A stretch of DNA of 64,000 bases. Source: Bacillus methanolicus. GTDB lineage: Bacteria > Bacillota > Bacilli > Bacillales > Cytobacillaceae. The notes below the pieces were generated by a model. It did no database searches, was not told where the DNA came from, and was given only the letters and a program-made list of their open reading frames with translations. The stretch covers positions 61,007 through 125,006 of the forward strand of contig NZ_VTQX01000009.1 of assembly GCF_008764295.1 (NCBI RefSeq), in the 5' to 3' direction. Position numbers and translations under genes: made by a program. This document shows, piece by piece, positions 35,348-44,305 of the stretch (the stretch's first letter is position 1; each line of letters starts with the position of its first letter).

Positions 35348-36301
35348 TCAATTCTTCGCGCTAAGTCGTACTCGTGGATCAAAAAATCCATACAATAAAT
35401 CGACAATTAAATTTATTATTACGTAGGAAAATGCTATAAGTAGAATGGTTCCTTGAATTACTTCAAAGTCTCTTCTCATAATGGCATTTATAATTAGCTG
35501 CCCGATCCCGGGAATGTTGAACACGGTCTCAATAACAACAGCACCAGCAATCAATTGGCCAAAGGTTTGGCCTATTACGGTGAGAATAGGGATGAAAGCA
35601 TTTTTTAGAGCGTGTTTAAAAATAACAACTTTCTTTTTTACTCCTTTTGAACGAGCTGTTTTAATGTAATTAGCATGTAAGACATCCAACATAGAAGAGC
35701 GTGTAACCCTAGCTATTAATGCAGCTTGAATTGCTCCAAGTGCAAATGCGGGTAAAATTAAATATTGTAGATGCGGTAAAATTCCGTTACTTAACGGCTG
35801 AAAGCCTGCTACGGGAAGCAAGGCAAAGTTTATCGCAAATACTAACACGAGCAAAAGTGCCAAAAGAAAATTTGGAACGGAAATTCCTAGCAACGATACA
35901 ATCATAAAAGTCTGATCCGTAAGCGTTCCTCTCTTCGTTGCGGCGATAATGCCTGCCGGAATGGAAATTAAAATAGCAATAATCTGCGCCATAAGGGCTA
36001 ATGAGAGCGTAGGAGCTAAATTTTCCAAGAACGCTTGTAATACCGGCTTGTCCATATAAATGGACCAACCTAAATCACCTTGTACCACTTTTGTAATCCA
36101 ATTCCAAAATTGCTCATGAATAGGTAGATTCAAGCCCATTTCTTCTCTTAAATGATTGACTTCCTCGACAGATGCATCCGGCCCAAGTATAACGGCAGCG
36201 GGATCTCCAGGAGTCAAATGAATGATAAAAAAAACAACGACTGCTACTACAAACATAACCGGAATCAGGGATAAAAGCCTTTGGATGATATACGCCTTCA
36301 A
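35348..36301 (-). CDS. Oligopeptide-type ABC transporter permease OppB
   Basis: A 317-residue permease with six membrane segments, the N-terminal HLTPGDPA motif and EAA loop (KTARSKGVKKKVVIFKHALK). The start is a TTG at 36301 with GGAGGAG five to six bases upstream. It lies between the binding protein and oppC. Confidence 0.9.
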   Translation of the reverse strand: MKAYIIQRLLSLIPVMFVVAVVVFFIIHLTPGDPAAVILGPDASVEEVNHLREEMGLNLPIHEQFWNWITKVVQGDLGWSIYMDKPVLQAFLENLAPTLSLALMAQIIAILISIPAGIIAATKRGTLTDQTFMIVSLLGISVPNFLLALLLVLVFAINFALLPVAGFQPLSNGILPHLQYLILPAFALGAIQAALIARVTRSSMLDVLHANYIKTARSKGVKKKVVIFKHALKNAFIPILTVIGQTFGQLIAGAVVIETVFNIPGIGQLIINAIMRRDFEVIQGTILLIAFSYVIINLIVDLLYGFFDPRVRLSAKN

Positions 36302-36390
36302 AGGAACTCCTCCTTCAAAATCTAAATTCAGTACCCCTCTTCATCTATAAAAGAGGAGTACTAATTTTACAAAAATTTCGATTTTTTTCA

Positions 36391-37965
36391 TCATTCTATA
36401 CTTGTGTTCCAAAAGATCGGACCCATAAATTCAGAATATCCCTTCACTTTATTCGAAAAGCTTGAAATAAAATTTGTCATGCCAATATTAATAACCGGTA
36501 GTTCAGTCCAAATAGTCGCTTGCAATTGTTCAAATTTTGCAGTGGCTTCTTCTTGAGATGATGCATTTCTAATCTCACCGATTAAGCGATCAATTTCTGG
36601 GCTGTTCGTCCAACCAGGATATTCAACTTTAGATTCTAAAAATGGATATGCAAGCGGCGTCGCAACTGTCGTAAACTGAGTGAAAAAGATGTCCCAACTT
36701 TCTGGCTCTTGCCTACGCTCTAGTAATGTTGCCCAATCCGTTACATCAAGTTTTACCTTCATCCCAATTGCTTCGAGCGATTGTTGTGCAATAACAGCAG
36801 CATCATAATGATACTTATAATCACTGCTTGTTAAAATAGTCACTTCTTCACCTTTATATTCTGCCTCTTCTAATAATTGTTTCGCCTTATCAATATCATG
36901 TACGTTATAATTTTCTTCCCCAGCCTTTGTGTACCAATTCTTTTGTTCAGGACGCATATAAGCTGGTTCAAGCCCATAAAATTCCTTATCAGTAAATGCC
37001 AATGATAATAATTCTTCATTATTTATCGCGTGATTAACCGCCTGTCTCAGTTTTATATCTTGAAATATTCCCTTTTTATTAAAAACTAATGTTTCAAAAC
37101 CATATGGCCAAACATCTATCACTACATTTGGTGAGTTTTTCAGTTGTTCATAGCTATCAAAAGGTAATTCGAAGGCGTAGTCATACTCACCACTTATCAC
37201 TCCGTTTACTCGAGTAGAAATATCTGGCACAAAATTGATCACAATTTCATCTACTAATGCTTCTTTTTTTCCTCCCAGTCCACTTGTTGGAGCTTCTACT
37301 GGTTTATAATCGTCAAATTTGGTCAATTTAATATATGAATCATGCTTCCATTCTTCTAATTTAAAAGGGCCAGTTCCGATAAATTCTTTAACACCAGTTG
37401 CATCCGCCGCATCTATGACCTCTTTTGGCATGATAGAAGCGGTTTGCGTGACATCAGCAAGTCTGTACAGCACGGATAGAGAAGGATTCTCTACATGTAG
37501 CACAACTGTATATTCGTCTACTGCTTCCCATTTTGAATTCCCCAACTCTGCCTTCGCAGTACCATTTTGTTGCCATTTTGTCATAGATGCAACAACATCT
37601 TCCGCTTTCATTTCTTTCCCATTATGAAATAAAACGCCTTGTCTTAATTTAAAAGTGATTGTTTTTCTATCTTCACTTTCTTCAAATGATTCAGCCAGCA
37701 TCGGAATGATTTCATAGTTTTCATCAAATGTCAGTAAGTTTTCATATATTTGTCTGGCAATATCACGTACTACGTTTGTGTTCGTTGTGTGCGTATCAAG
37801 GGTTGGCGGCTGTGAATTCCATGCTAATTTTAGCGTTCCACCGTGTGTACCCTTATCACCAGCGCCTTGTCCAGATTGTGTTTCTGTACTTGAACTACAA
37901 CCAATTAATAAAATTATGGAAATTAACAGGATGAAGCCTAACTTAATAGAAAATTTTCCCTTCAT
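36391..37965 (-). CDS. Family 5 extracellular solute-binding lipoprotein (OppA-type)
   Basis: A 524-residue lipoprotein with lipobox ending in Cys near residue 23 (ILLIGCSSS) and the full SBP_bac_5 fold: GGTLKLAWNSQPPTLDT near the start and the conserved TFKLRQGVLFHNGKEMKAEDV. It should capture a peptide or peptide-like substrate and deliver it to OppBCDF. I start at the ATG at 37965, behind AGGGGG. Neighbouring amide hydrolases and RidA suggest the ligand contains an amide or N-acyl bond; its identity is unknown. Confidence 0.9.
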   Translation of the reverse strand: MKGKFSIKLGFILLISIILLIGCSSSTETQSGQGAGDKGTHGGTLKLAWNSQPPTLDTHTTNTNVVRDIARQIYENLLTFDENYEIIPMLAESFEESEDRKTITFKLRQGVLFHNGKEMKAEDVVASMTKWQQNGTAKAELGNSKWEAVDEYTVVLHVENPSLSVLYRLADVTQTASIMPKEVIDAADATGVKEFIGTGPFKLEEWKHDSYIKLTKFDDYKPVEAPTSGLGGKKEALVDEIVINFVPDISTRVNGVISGEYDYAFELPFDSYEQLKNSPNVVIDVWPYGFETLVFNKKGIFQDIKLRQAVNHAINNEELLSLAFTDKEFYGLEPAYMRPEQKNWYTKAGEENYNVHDIDKAKQLLEEAEYKGEEVTILTSSDYKYHYDAAVIAQQSLEAIGMKVKLDVTDWATLLERRQEPESWDIFFTQFTTVATPLAYPFLESKVEYPGWTNSPEIDRLIGEIRNASSQEEATAKFEQLQATIWTELPVINIGMTNFISSFSNKVKGYSEFMGPIFWNTSIE

Positions 37966-38013
37966 TTTTACGCCCCCTATTAATAAATATTCTTTATTTA
38001 GCAAATTAACAAA

Positions 38014-38397
38014 CTAGCGAACAGCATAAGTTGCGATTGCTTCAATTTCAATTAATACATCCTTTGGCAGTCTGCTAACTTCAATAGTAGACCTCGCAGG
38101 CCGATGTGACCCAAGGATTGCACCGTATTCCTCATTAACAATTGAAAATTGTTCCATATTGATTATAAAAATAGTCGTTTTCACAATATTCTCCAATCCC
38201 AATCCTTCACTTTCTAGAAGTGAACGAATATTATCCATTACTTGTCTAGTTTGCTCTTTTATACCAACTGCTTCCACTTTATTACTTTCAGGATTAATTG
38301 GTATTTGCCCAGATAGGAATAAATATTCCCCAACCTTGATTGCTTGAGAATAAGGCCCCAGTGCTTCTGGTGCTTTATTTGTTGTAATCGCTTCCAT
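38014..38397 (-). CDS. ridA: RidA-family enamine/imine deaminase
   Basis: A 127-residue RidA/YjgF protein. RidA proteins hydrolyse reactive enamine/imine intermediates formed by amino acid dehydratases and oxidases. Conserved features: GPYSQAI near residue 14, LSGQIP near 30, the substrate-binding Arg in RPARSTIEV (about 103) and the C-terminal EIEAIA Glu. GGTGGAG precedes the ATG. Its place in the opp/M20D operon suggests that substrate breakdown passes through an imine. Confidence 0.92.
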   Translation of the reverse strand: MEAITTNKAPEALGPYSQAIKVGEYLFLSGQIPINPESNKVEAVGIKEQTRQVMDNIRSLLESEGLGLENIVKTTIFIINMEQFSIVNEEYGAILGSHRPARSTIEVSRLPKDVLIEIEAIATYAVR

Positions 38398-38500
38398 TTA
38401 ATTTCTCCACCCTTTTTCTGTTTTAATCGCTATGAATCTTGAAATTGCTGTACACACAAAGTTATTTGTACTAACTCATATGCCTTTTTTAATACATGTG

Positions 38501-39346
38501 CTACTCAAGAAAATAGTCCTTTTCTTGGTAGATGTTTTGTATTCTCTCAACCCTTTGCATCACTTCCCTTTCATACTTTTTTTCAATTCCAGTTGTAATA
38601 ATATTTAACAAACTCAATACAGAGCTGATCGGGATAAAGTTCTCTGAGTTGGCATGTATTTGAGTTATGAAGCTTATGTTGGAAATACGAGATATAGGAG
38701 AGAGTGGATGATCCGTAATCGTGATAAGCTTTGCCCCTTGTTCCTTCACCGTCTCCGCAATTTCTAAACTTTGTGCCACATATCTTGGAAACGAGATAAA
38801 AATAAAAACAATTTTTTTATTTTGTTCAATTAATAAATCTTCAGGGTAACTATTTTTCGAAGAGATCATATAAACATTTTTTCTTAACATATTCAATTTT
38901 AAATACAACCAATAGGCTGCAGGATATGATGCTCTATATCCAACGACATGAACTTCATCAGCTGTCATGATTTCATCAATTGCTTGCCAGTATTGATTTA
39001 TATCCAATTTACTTCTTAATGTTGTAAGAATTTCAATTTCTTGTTCTATCAAAGTATCGATAAAATCCAGATGATCTTTCGGTTCTTCTCCTATGGAATT
39101 CCCATGCTGTTCAATCCGTAGCAAATATTCTTTTTGAATTTGTTTTTGCATTTGGGAAAAGCTCTCAAAATCCAATGCATAAGATAATCGAATAACAGTT
39201 GTTTCACTGACTTCAGCCTGTTTTGCGATTTGTGAAGCTGTTGACATACTGAAACCAACAACATCTCTTAATAACAAGTCAGCTACTTTTTTTTGCCCCT
39301 TTGATAAATTTTGATAATTTTCTCTAAGTAAATCCTCTATCCTCAT
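38501..39346 (-). CDS. RpiR-family transcriptional regulator (HTH + SIS)
   Basis: A 281-residue regulator: N-terminal HTH_6 domain (1-77; STASQIAKQAEVSETTVIRLS) and a C-terminal SIS phosphosugar-type domain (about 105-240; VHVVGYRASYPAAYWLYLKL). It is the first gene of the minus-strand group that runs through RidA, the opp transporter and hydrolases, and likely controls it. RpiR proteins usually sense phosphosugars or amino-sugar derivatives, but the SIS substrate loop here is not typical enough to name a ligand. GAAT/ATTC half-sites stand in its upstream region. Confidence 0.88.
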   Translation of the reverse strand: MRIEDLLRENYQNLSKGQKKVADLLLRDVVGFSMSTASQIAKQAEVSETTVIRLSYALDFESFSQMQKQIQKEYLLRIEQHGNSIGEEPKDHLDFIDTLIEQEIEILTTLRSKLDINQYWQAIDEIMTADEVHVVGYRASYPAAYWLYLKLNMLRKNVYMISSKNSYPEDLLIEQNKKIVFIFISFPRYVAQSLEIAETVKEQGAKLITITDHPLSPISRISNISFITQIHANSENFIPISSVLSLLNIITTGIEKKYEREVMQRVERIQNIYQEKDYFLE

Positions 39347-39399
39347 GCATATTCCCCCTTTAAAAGTAGGATATAATCATTCATTTTAATAATAAAAGA

Positions 39400-39425
39400 G
39401 AATTAAATCATTCTTTTTATAGAAT
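39400..39425. promoter_or_regulatory. Palindromic half-sites upstream of the RpiR gene
   Basis: ATTCT-N6-AGAAT at 39410-39425, with a further GAAT at 39400-39403, lies about 55-80 bases before the regulator start. It is a candidate autoregulatory site. Only position and symmetry support this. Confidence 0.35.
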
Positions 39426-39665
39426 AATCAATATTTTAAAAATTGTAAATATATTTGTTAAATTTTCTTACAGCCTTTTTACAGACCCTTTCCGTTGTTA
39501 GAGGAGCAATAAAAAGTCTTTTTCTTTGATTTAGGAAAAATATAGACACTACTCCTCGAACTTACTCATCATTGGTTGTAAAAGTTGAAGGACTGGTTCT
39601 TACTGTGACTCTTGCGCTATTATTCTATAACCTCTGCGTAGCTATGAATACCCAAGATCAAAATA

Positions 39666-39707
39666 ACTGTAGACAAACTTTGATTTCATCAAGAGTTTGC
39701 CTACAGT
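39666..39707. repeat. Intergenic hairpin in a gene-free stretch
   Basis: ACTGTAGACAAACT pairs with AGTTTGCCTACAGT (one mismatch) around a 14-base loop. It stands in the 650-base gap 39347-39994, which otherwise carries a degenerate open frame without a start, the RpiR upstream sites and the yhfK terminator. Function unknown. Confidence 0.5.
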
Positions 39708-39871
39708 TTAAAACAGACTTAGGAGCTCCTCTAATGCAATGAAGAGAAGGTATTTTTACTCCGTTTTAGTCTGAAGAATTGAAGCCTAAAAATAAAATAA
39801 GATTTGTTTAAATTGATGGGAATTTATGAAAATTCACTGCAAACGATTGAGGATTGAGCAGAATGAACAAA

Positions 39872-39919
39872 AACAATAGAGCAAGGTGAATTTTAAGGAT
39901 ACTCAAATTCACCTTGCTC
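39872..39919 (-). terminator. Intrinsic terminator of yhfK
   Basis: A perfect 15-bp stem, GAGCAAGGTGAATTT / AAATTCACCTTGCTC, with an 11-base loop; on the minus strand it is followed by TATTGTTTTTG. It lies 75 bases beyond the yhfK stop. Confidence 0.85.
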
Positions 39920-39994
39920 ACGATTTGAAACATATAAAATTCCTGCATCATCAACTAAAAAACAGATTTTAAATGCCAGTGGAAGCATATATAG

Positions 39995-40642
39995 TTAAAG
40001 GTTCTTTAAAGCCTCATGAACATCCATATCTCCAGATAAAAGATCAAATGAGCGGCGATATGTGTTCTCCTCATTTAATGTAGCCACTACAGTCTTTGCG
40101 ACATCCTCTCGTGGAATAGCACCACCAGATAAAGTCTCACCAGCTTGCACCTTCCCATTACCAGGATCGTTCGTTAGAAGGCCAGGCTTCACAATTGTGT
40201 AATTCAGAACGCTCGCTAGTAACATGCGATCAGCATAATGCTTCGCCACCATATAAGGCTTAATCGGACTATTTTTCCAGCTTTCCCTATTCTGCGCTTG
40301 AAGGGCGCTGACCATAATGTAACGATTCGCTCCTACTTTGTCAGCAGCTTCCATTGATTTCACAGCCCCATCTAAATCAACAAGCAGTGTTTTATCAAAC
40401 CCTGTTTTGCCGCCAGACCCCGCTGTAAAGATGACTGCATCTGAACCATTCATCGCAGCTGCAAGCTCAGCAACACTTCCTTCCAAACTTGCCACAACCG
40501 CATCAACACCTGATTGCTTAAGGTGGATCGCCTGTTCCTCATTTCGAACCATTGCTCTAACATTATGCTCACTGCTCTCTGATAACAACTGAACAATATG
40601 TCTGCCAACTTGACCATTCGCTCCAATTAAAAAAACATTCAT
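39995..40642 (-). CDS. yhfK: YhfK-like NAD(P)-binding oxidoreductase
   Basis: A 215-residue atypical SDR (NAD(P)H-binding, NmrA/BVR-B-like). It has the cofactor motif FLIGANGQVGRHI, the conserved FTAGSGGKTGFDKTLLVDLDGA and the active-site-like YMVAKHYAD. The whole sequence lines up with B. subtilis YhfK as I remember it. Its physiological role is unknown; YhfK belongs to general-stress genes in B. subtilis. GGAGTG precedes the ATG. Confidence 0.88.
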   Translation of the reverse strand: MNVFLIGANGQVGRHIVQLLSESSEHNVRAMVRNEEQAIHLKQSGVDAVVASLEGSVAELAAAMNGSDAVIFTAGSGGKTGFDKTLLVDLDGAVKSMEAADKVGANRYIMVSALQAQNRESWKNSPIKPYMVAKHYADRMLLASVLNYTIVKPGLLTNDPGNGKVQAGETLSGGAIPREDVAKTVVATLNEENTYRRSFDLLSGDMDVHEALKNL

Positions 40643-40844
40643 AAACCTTCACTCCTTCGAATCATCTTAGTGATATTGTGTCAAAGAAGAGTGGTTAAAT
40701 TCAAGCTATCTGCAATTCCTCAAAGAAAATCTAGTTCTCGAAAGATTTATTTTTTAACAATTGTTATTCTTTACAATGTCCTTGCTTTGTCCCATTTCTT
40801 AGAAAATGTGTGACGAAATAGTTATTTTACACTTCTTCTTGAGA

Positions 40845-40895
40845 AAACAAATCCCCTCCATTTACAGTTAAACGACTGAATGAAAGGGATTGTTT
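40845..40895 (-). terminator. Terminator of the zinc-uptake operon
   Basis: On the minus strand AAACAATCCCTTTCATT pairs with AATGGAGGGGATTTGTTT, then TTCTC. It is 80 bases past znuB. The rest of the gap 40643-40975 is AT-rich with no gene that I can support. Confidence 0.7.
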
Positions 40896-40975
40896 TATAA
40901 TAAAATTTAAATAGTTTAATCAAACAACTCTATGTTTTTATCCACAGGATGATTCGTAGGCTAGCATCTATGCGA

Positions 40976-41821
40976 TCATGATGCATCACTTTTCTTATAT
41001 AACCGCTCTAATTGAATATGCCGCAAGCTGTACTTTATAAGGGAAATGGCAGCAAAAATGATCATTAAAATTAATGTGATCGTTGCTCCCGGAGGAGTCC
41101 CTATTTCATAGGAAATGGCTAAACCACTCAACATCCCAAGTAATGCAATCACAATACCAATCAAAATGACCCCATTAAAGCTCTTGCTTAATCGCAGGGA
41201 GATGGCAGCAGGCAAAATGATAATCGCCGAGACAAGCAAAGCGCCAACTATAGGCATAATTACTGCAATCGTTACCCCTGTTAAAATATTAAATAATATC
41301 GACATCATTTTAATCGGTAAGCCTGCCGTAAAAGCTGTTTCTTCATCAAACGTAAGCACATACATCGGTTTTCGAAAAACTAAATAGAGTAAACCGATAA
41401 TAGCGGTCAATACGAACAACAGCCAAACCTGTTGCTCATTAATGGTTACAATAGAGCCAAATAAAAACTGCGTCATGCTCAACGTTGCTCCACCATCATT
41501 TATTCCCATTAATACAAGTGCTAATGACATTCCAGCAGACATTAAAATTGCAATTGAAATCTCTGAATACGTACGATATATTTGCCGTAAATATTCAAGC
41601 AATGTCGCAATCACGATTACTACTAAAAGATTGGTCCATGTCGGATTAACACCAATCAGTAAACCTAGTGCTACACCCGCTAAGGAAATATGGGACAATG
41701 TATCAGCCATCAAAGATTGTCTGCGCAAAATCAGAAACAAGCCTAGTATTGGTGCTATTAAAGAAATCAGGAATGAGGCTTGGAAAGCTCTTTGCATGAA
41801 TCCATAGAAAAACATCTCCAA
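40976..41821 (-). CDS. znuB: Zinc ABC transporter permease ZnuB
   Basis: A 281-residue permease of the ABC-3 family with eight to nine membrane segments; typical stretches are LRRQSLMADTLSHISLAGVALG near the start and LLVSAIIILPAAISLRLSKSF. It forms the Zn2+ channel with ZnuC. I place the start at TTG 41821, seven bases after AAGGAGG; the ATG two codons later is possible. It overlaps the end of znuC by 55 bases, which is long but supported by the conserved ZnuC tail. Confidence 0.88.
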   Translation of the reverse strand: MEMFFYGFMQRAFQASFLISLIAPILGLFLILRRQSLMADTLSHISLAGVALGLLIGVNPTWTNLLVVIVIATLLEYLRQIYRTYSEISIAILMSAGMSLALVLMGINDGGATLSMTQFLFGSIVTINEQQVWLLFVLTAIIGLLYLVFRKPMYVLTFDEETAFTAGLPIKMMSILFNILTGVTIAVIMPIVGALLVSAIIILPAAISLRLSKSFNGVILIGIVIALLGMLSGLAISYEIGTPPGATITLILMIIFAAISLIKYSLRHIQLERLYKKSDAS

Positions 41822-42474
41822 GGGGAATCCTCCTTCCGCACCAGTTCAATATGTTTACTAGCGTAATGGCGTATCTCTTCATGATCATGTGTAACCATTA
41901 AAATTCCCTTGCCATGCTCCATACTATTGTGCCTTAATAATTTATAAAATTCCTCTCGAGATTGCACATCCATGCCTGTTGTAGGTTCATCGAGAATGAA
42001 TAAATCAGGATCTGCTGCACATACACGGGCAATCGCAATGCGTTGCTTTTGTCCACCTGACAATTCCCCGATCTTTTTATTACGCATCTCCCACATTCCC
42101 ACTGATTCTAGCGAACGACGTACATGCTCTTTATCATCTTTATCTAATCTTTTAAACCATTTGCCTCTTTGATAACGACCAGATTGCACCAGTTCTAGAA
42201 CAGTACTCGGAAAACCGGTATTAAAAGAAGCAATTTGCTGTGAAACATAGCCAACGACTAGTTTTTCACCAAGACGATTTTTCGGTGAAAGTCGTACACT
42301 TCCCTTCGATGGTTTCAGTAGTCCCAAAATATTTCGCAACAACGTCGTCTTCGCTGCACCATTTTCTCCTGTCAGCATGACAAAATCCTCCGGGTCAACT
42401 TCAAACGAAATATTCTCTAATACTGGTTCGTCTTGATAATGAAAGGCAAGTTTCTCTACTTCAATATAATGCAC
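41767..42474 (-). CDS. znuC: Zinc ABC transporter ATP-binding protein ZnuC
   Basis: A 235-residue ATPase with Walker A GENGAAKTT (GxxGxxKT, with Ala in place of the usual Gly), signature LSGGQKQRI, Walker B LFILDEPTTGMD and switch His in VTHDHEEI. The C-terminal WRCFSMDSC is the Cys/Trp tail that I know from Bacillus ZnuC/AdcC proteins, confirming that the overlap with znuB is real. It energises Zn2+ import with ZnuA and ZnuB. Confidence 0.88.
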   Translation of the reverse strand: MHYIEVEKLAFHYQDEPVLENISFEVDPEDFVMLTGENGAAKTTLLRNILGLLKPSKGSVRLSPKNRLGEKLVVGYVSQQIASFNTGFPSTVLELVQSGRYQRGKWFKRLDKDDKEHVRRSLESVGMWEMRNKKIGELSGGQKQRIAIARVCAADPDLFILDEPTTGMDVQSREEFYKLLRHNSMEHGKGILMVTHDHEEIRHYASKHIELVRKEDSPWRCFSMDSCKELSKPHS

Positions 42475-42562
42475 AATTATGCGACCTTTCTTCTATTATT
42501 AATCAATCCTTACTTTCTAATTAAGTAAATATTGCTTATTTTATTCTTTCAAAGCAACCCTA

Positions 42563-44221
42563 TTATTGAACACTTAACTGTAAAGACTTCAAATTTTCTC
42601 GCATGGCTTCCACGTATCCTAAATCTTTTTCTTGCAACTCTTTCGACAACACCTCTAAATCATAGAGAATCGCTGTTTTTGTACCTGTTTCGTTCGCGAC
42701 AGTTTTCGCAATTGCTGAATTAGCTCCTTGTTGATAATAGATGACTGGTACACCATACTCTTCTACCAACTCTCCAATTTCTGCAATTCTGGATGGACTT
42801 GGCTCCACTTCTGTAGATAAGCCGCCAACAGCAATCTGCTCTAAATCATATCGTTTAGCTAGGTAACCAAATGCTTGATGTTGTACGACAAAGACACGCT
42901 CTTTAGCATCTTTAAGTGCAGCCTCATATTCTTCATGTAATGCTTGCAGTTCATTAATAAATGCTTCTGCATTTTTTTGATAAACTTCTTTTCCGTCAGG
43001 ATCAGCTTCAATGAAGGCATCACGAATCACTTTAACTTGCTCTTGTGCCAATACTGGGTCCAACCAAATATGTGGATCGTGATTTTCATGATCATCAATG
43101 ACAATCGCAATCGGTTCTGATTCAACAAATGTTTGATGATCATCATCAAAAAGAACCGCCTTTACTTCGAAGCTCTCTCCTGTCGTTTTATATTCAAAAT
43201 GATCGCTTCCCTGACCAGAGACTACTTCCCATTCTTCATCTTCACTTGTACGTGTATACCAATGCCAATGTTCATAGTCTACTTCTTCCTTAAGCTCAGC
43301 AACAAGTGTAACAACGTCTCCTGTATGGTAGTGATCAGCGCGACCTACAATTTCGATCGAGCCAGCTTCAGCACCATTGCCATGCTCATGATCTTCTTCC
43401 TCAGCACCATGCCCATGATTATGGCTCTGTTCTTCGCCATGTTCGTGGTCATGACTATCGTCGTTTTTGGCTTCATGACCATGTTCGTGATCATCAGCCT
43501 CATCGTCATGATCATGACCATGATCATTGATGACAATTTCTACTGGCGCTGACTTTGCATATTCATTGTGGGCATCATCAAATAAAACCGCTTGAACCTC
43601 GAAACTTTCACCTGTTGCTTCATATTCAAACTGAGGTCCTCCCTGATTCGGTACCGTTACCCATTCCTCATCAGCGTTAGCGCGTGTATACCAATGCCAA
43701 TGCTCGTAATCAACATTTCCCTCTAATTCCGCTGTTAATTTAACGATATCACCAGTATGATAATGGTCAGCTACACCATGAATCTCCACATTTTCTCCGC
43801 CTTCTAATTGGGCATCATGTTCATGATCGCCATGATCGTGTTCATGCTCTCCATGATCATGACCGGAATCTACTCCGTCTGCTGTACGAGCAACTACAAG
43901 TTTATCATTCTCAGTCGTTTTTAATAAACTGTCTACCCAATGCTCCATTTCTTCACTGCTATAAACAAATACATCTGCTTCATTAACACGCGCCACATCT
44001 TTAGCACTTGGTTCATAATGATGGGCATCTTCTCCAGCAGAGACCATTAACGTTACGTCCGCCCGCTCTCCTCCTACTTGCTGTGCAAATTCATACATTG
44101 GGTAAAACGATGTTACCACGGAAATCTTTTTATCTGAAGAGTTCTCTTCCTTTTGGCAACCAAAAAGAAAAGTACTCACTATTAAAATTAAGGAAATGGC
44201 TAGTAACCTATTTTTTTTCAT
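42563..44221 (-). CDS. znuA: Zinc-binding lipoprotein ZnuA/AdcA with two inserted His-rich repeat modules
   Basis: A 552-residue lipoprotein (lipobox FLFGC, Cys22), far longer than the usual ~310-residue ZnuA. The A-I cluster fold is split: residues 31-116 and 377-552 hold the ligands His67/68 (AHHYEPS), His384 (HDPHIWLDP) and His448 (VQHQAF). Between them, where other ZnuA proteins have a short His loop, lie a His/Asp/Glu linker (119-136), module 1 (about 145-232), a long His-rich linker (233-282) and module 2 (about 288-376). Both modules share DHYHTGD, YEHWHWYTR, GESFEVxAVLFDD and IVIxDH. The same module occurs in the ZinT-like protein upstream. The start at 44221 lies behind AGAGGGG and is preceded by a Zur box. 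Confidence 0.9.
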   Translation of the reverse strand: MKKNRLLAISLILIVSTFLFGCQKEENSSDKKISVVTSFYPMYEFAQQVGGERADVTLMVSAGEDAHHYEPSAKDVARVNEADVFVYSSEEMEHWVDSLLKTTENDKLVVARTADGVDSGHDHGEHEHDHGDHEHDAQLEGGENVEIHGVADHYHTGDIVKLTAELEGNVDYEHWHWYTRANADEEWVTVPNQGGPQFEYEATGESFEVQAVLFDDAHNEYAKSAPVEIVINDHGHDHDDEADDHEHGHEAKNDDSHDHEHGEEQSHNHGHGAEEEDHEHGNGAEAGSIEIVGRADHYHTGDVVTLVAELKEEVDYEHWHWYTRTSEDEEWEVVSGQGSDHFEYKTTGESFEVKAVLFDDDHQTFVESEPIAIVIDDHENHDPHIWLDPVLAQEQVKVIRDAFIEADPDGKEVYQKNAEAFINELQALHEEYEAALKDAKERVFVVQHQAFGYLAKRYDLEQIAVGGLSTEVEPSPSRIAEIGELVEEYGVPVIYYQQGANSAIAKTVANETGTKTAILYDLEVLSKELQEKDLGYVEAMRENLKSLQLSVQ

Positions 44222-44253
44222 TTCTAGTCCCCTCTTTATCAACACCACTTAAA

Positions 44254-44268
44254 GCGTAATGTTTACGA
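44254..44268 (-). promoter_or_regulatory. Zur box upstream of znuA
   Basis: On the minus strand TCGTAAACATTACGC matches the Bacillus Zur consensus TCGTAATNATTACGA at 13 of 15 positions and lies 33 bases before the znuA start. It implies repression by zinc-loaded Zur and an internal promoter after zinT. Confidence 0.75.
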
Positions 44269-44305
44269 TTTAACTCACATAATGCACTTATCAAAATATC
44301 AGATA

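Noticed and set aside
39530..39745. About 70 codons of open frame in the gap after the RpiR gene
   Set aside because: There is no ATG or GTG start with a ribosome site, it crosses the hairpin at 39666-39707 and I could match it to no family.
43133..43552. 139-codon frame rich in Met, Ile and Phe antisense to znuA
   Set aside because: It is the mirror of the His/Asp-rich linker codons (CAT/GAT read as ATG/ATC), so an artefact of composition.
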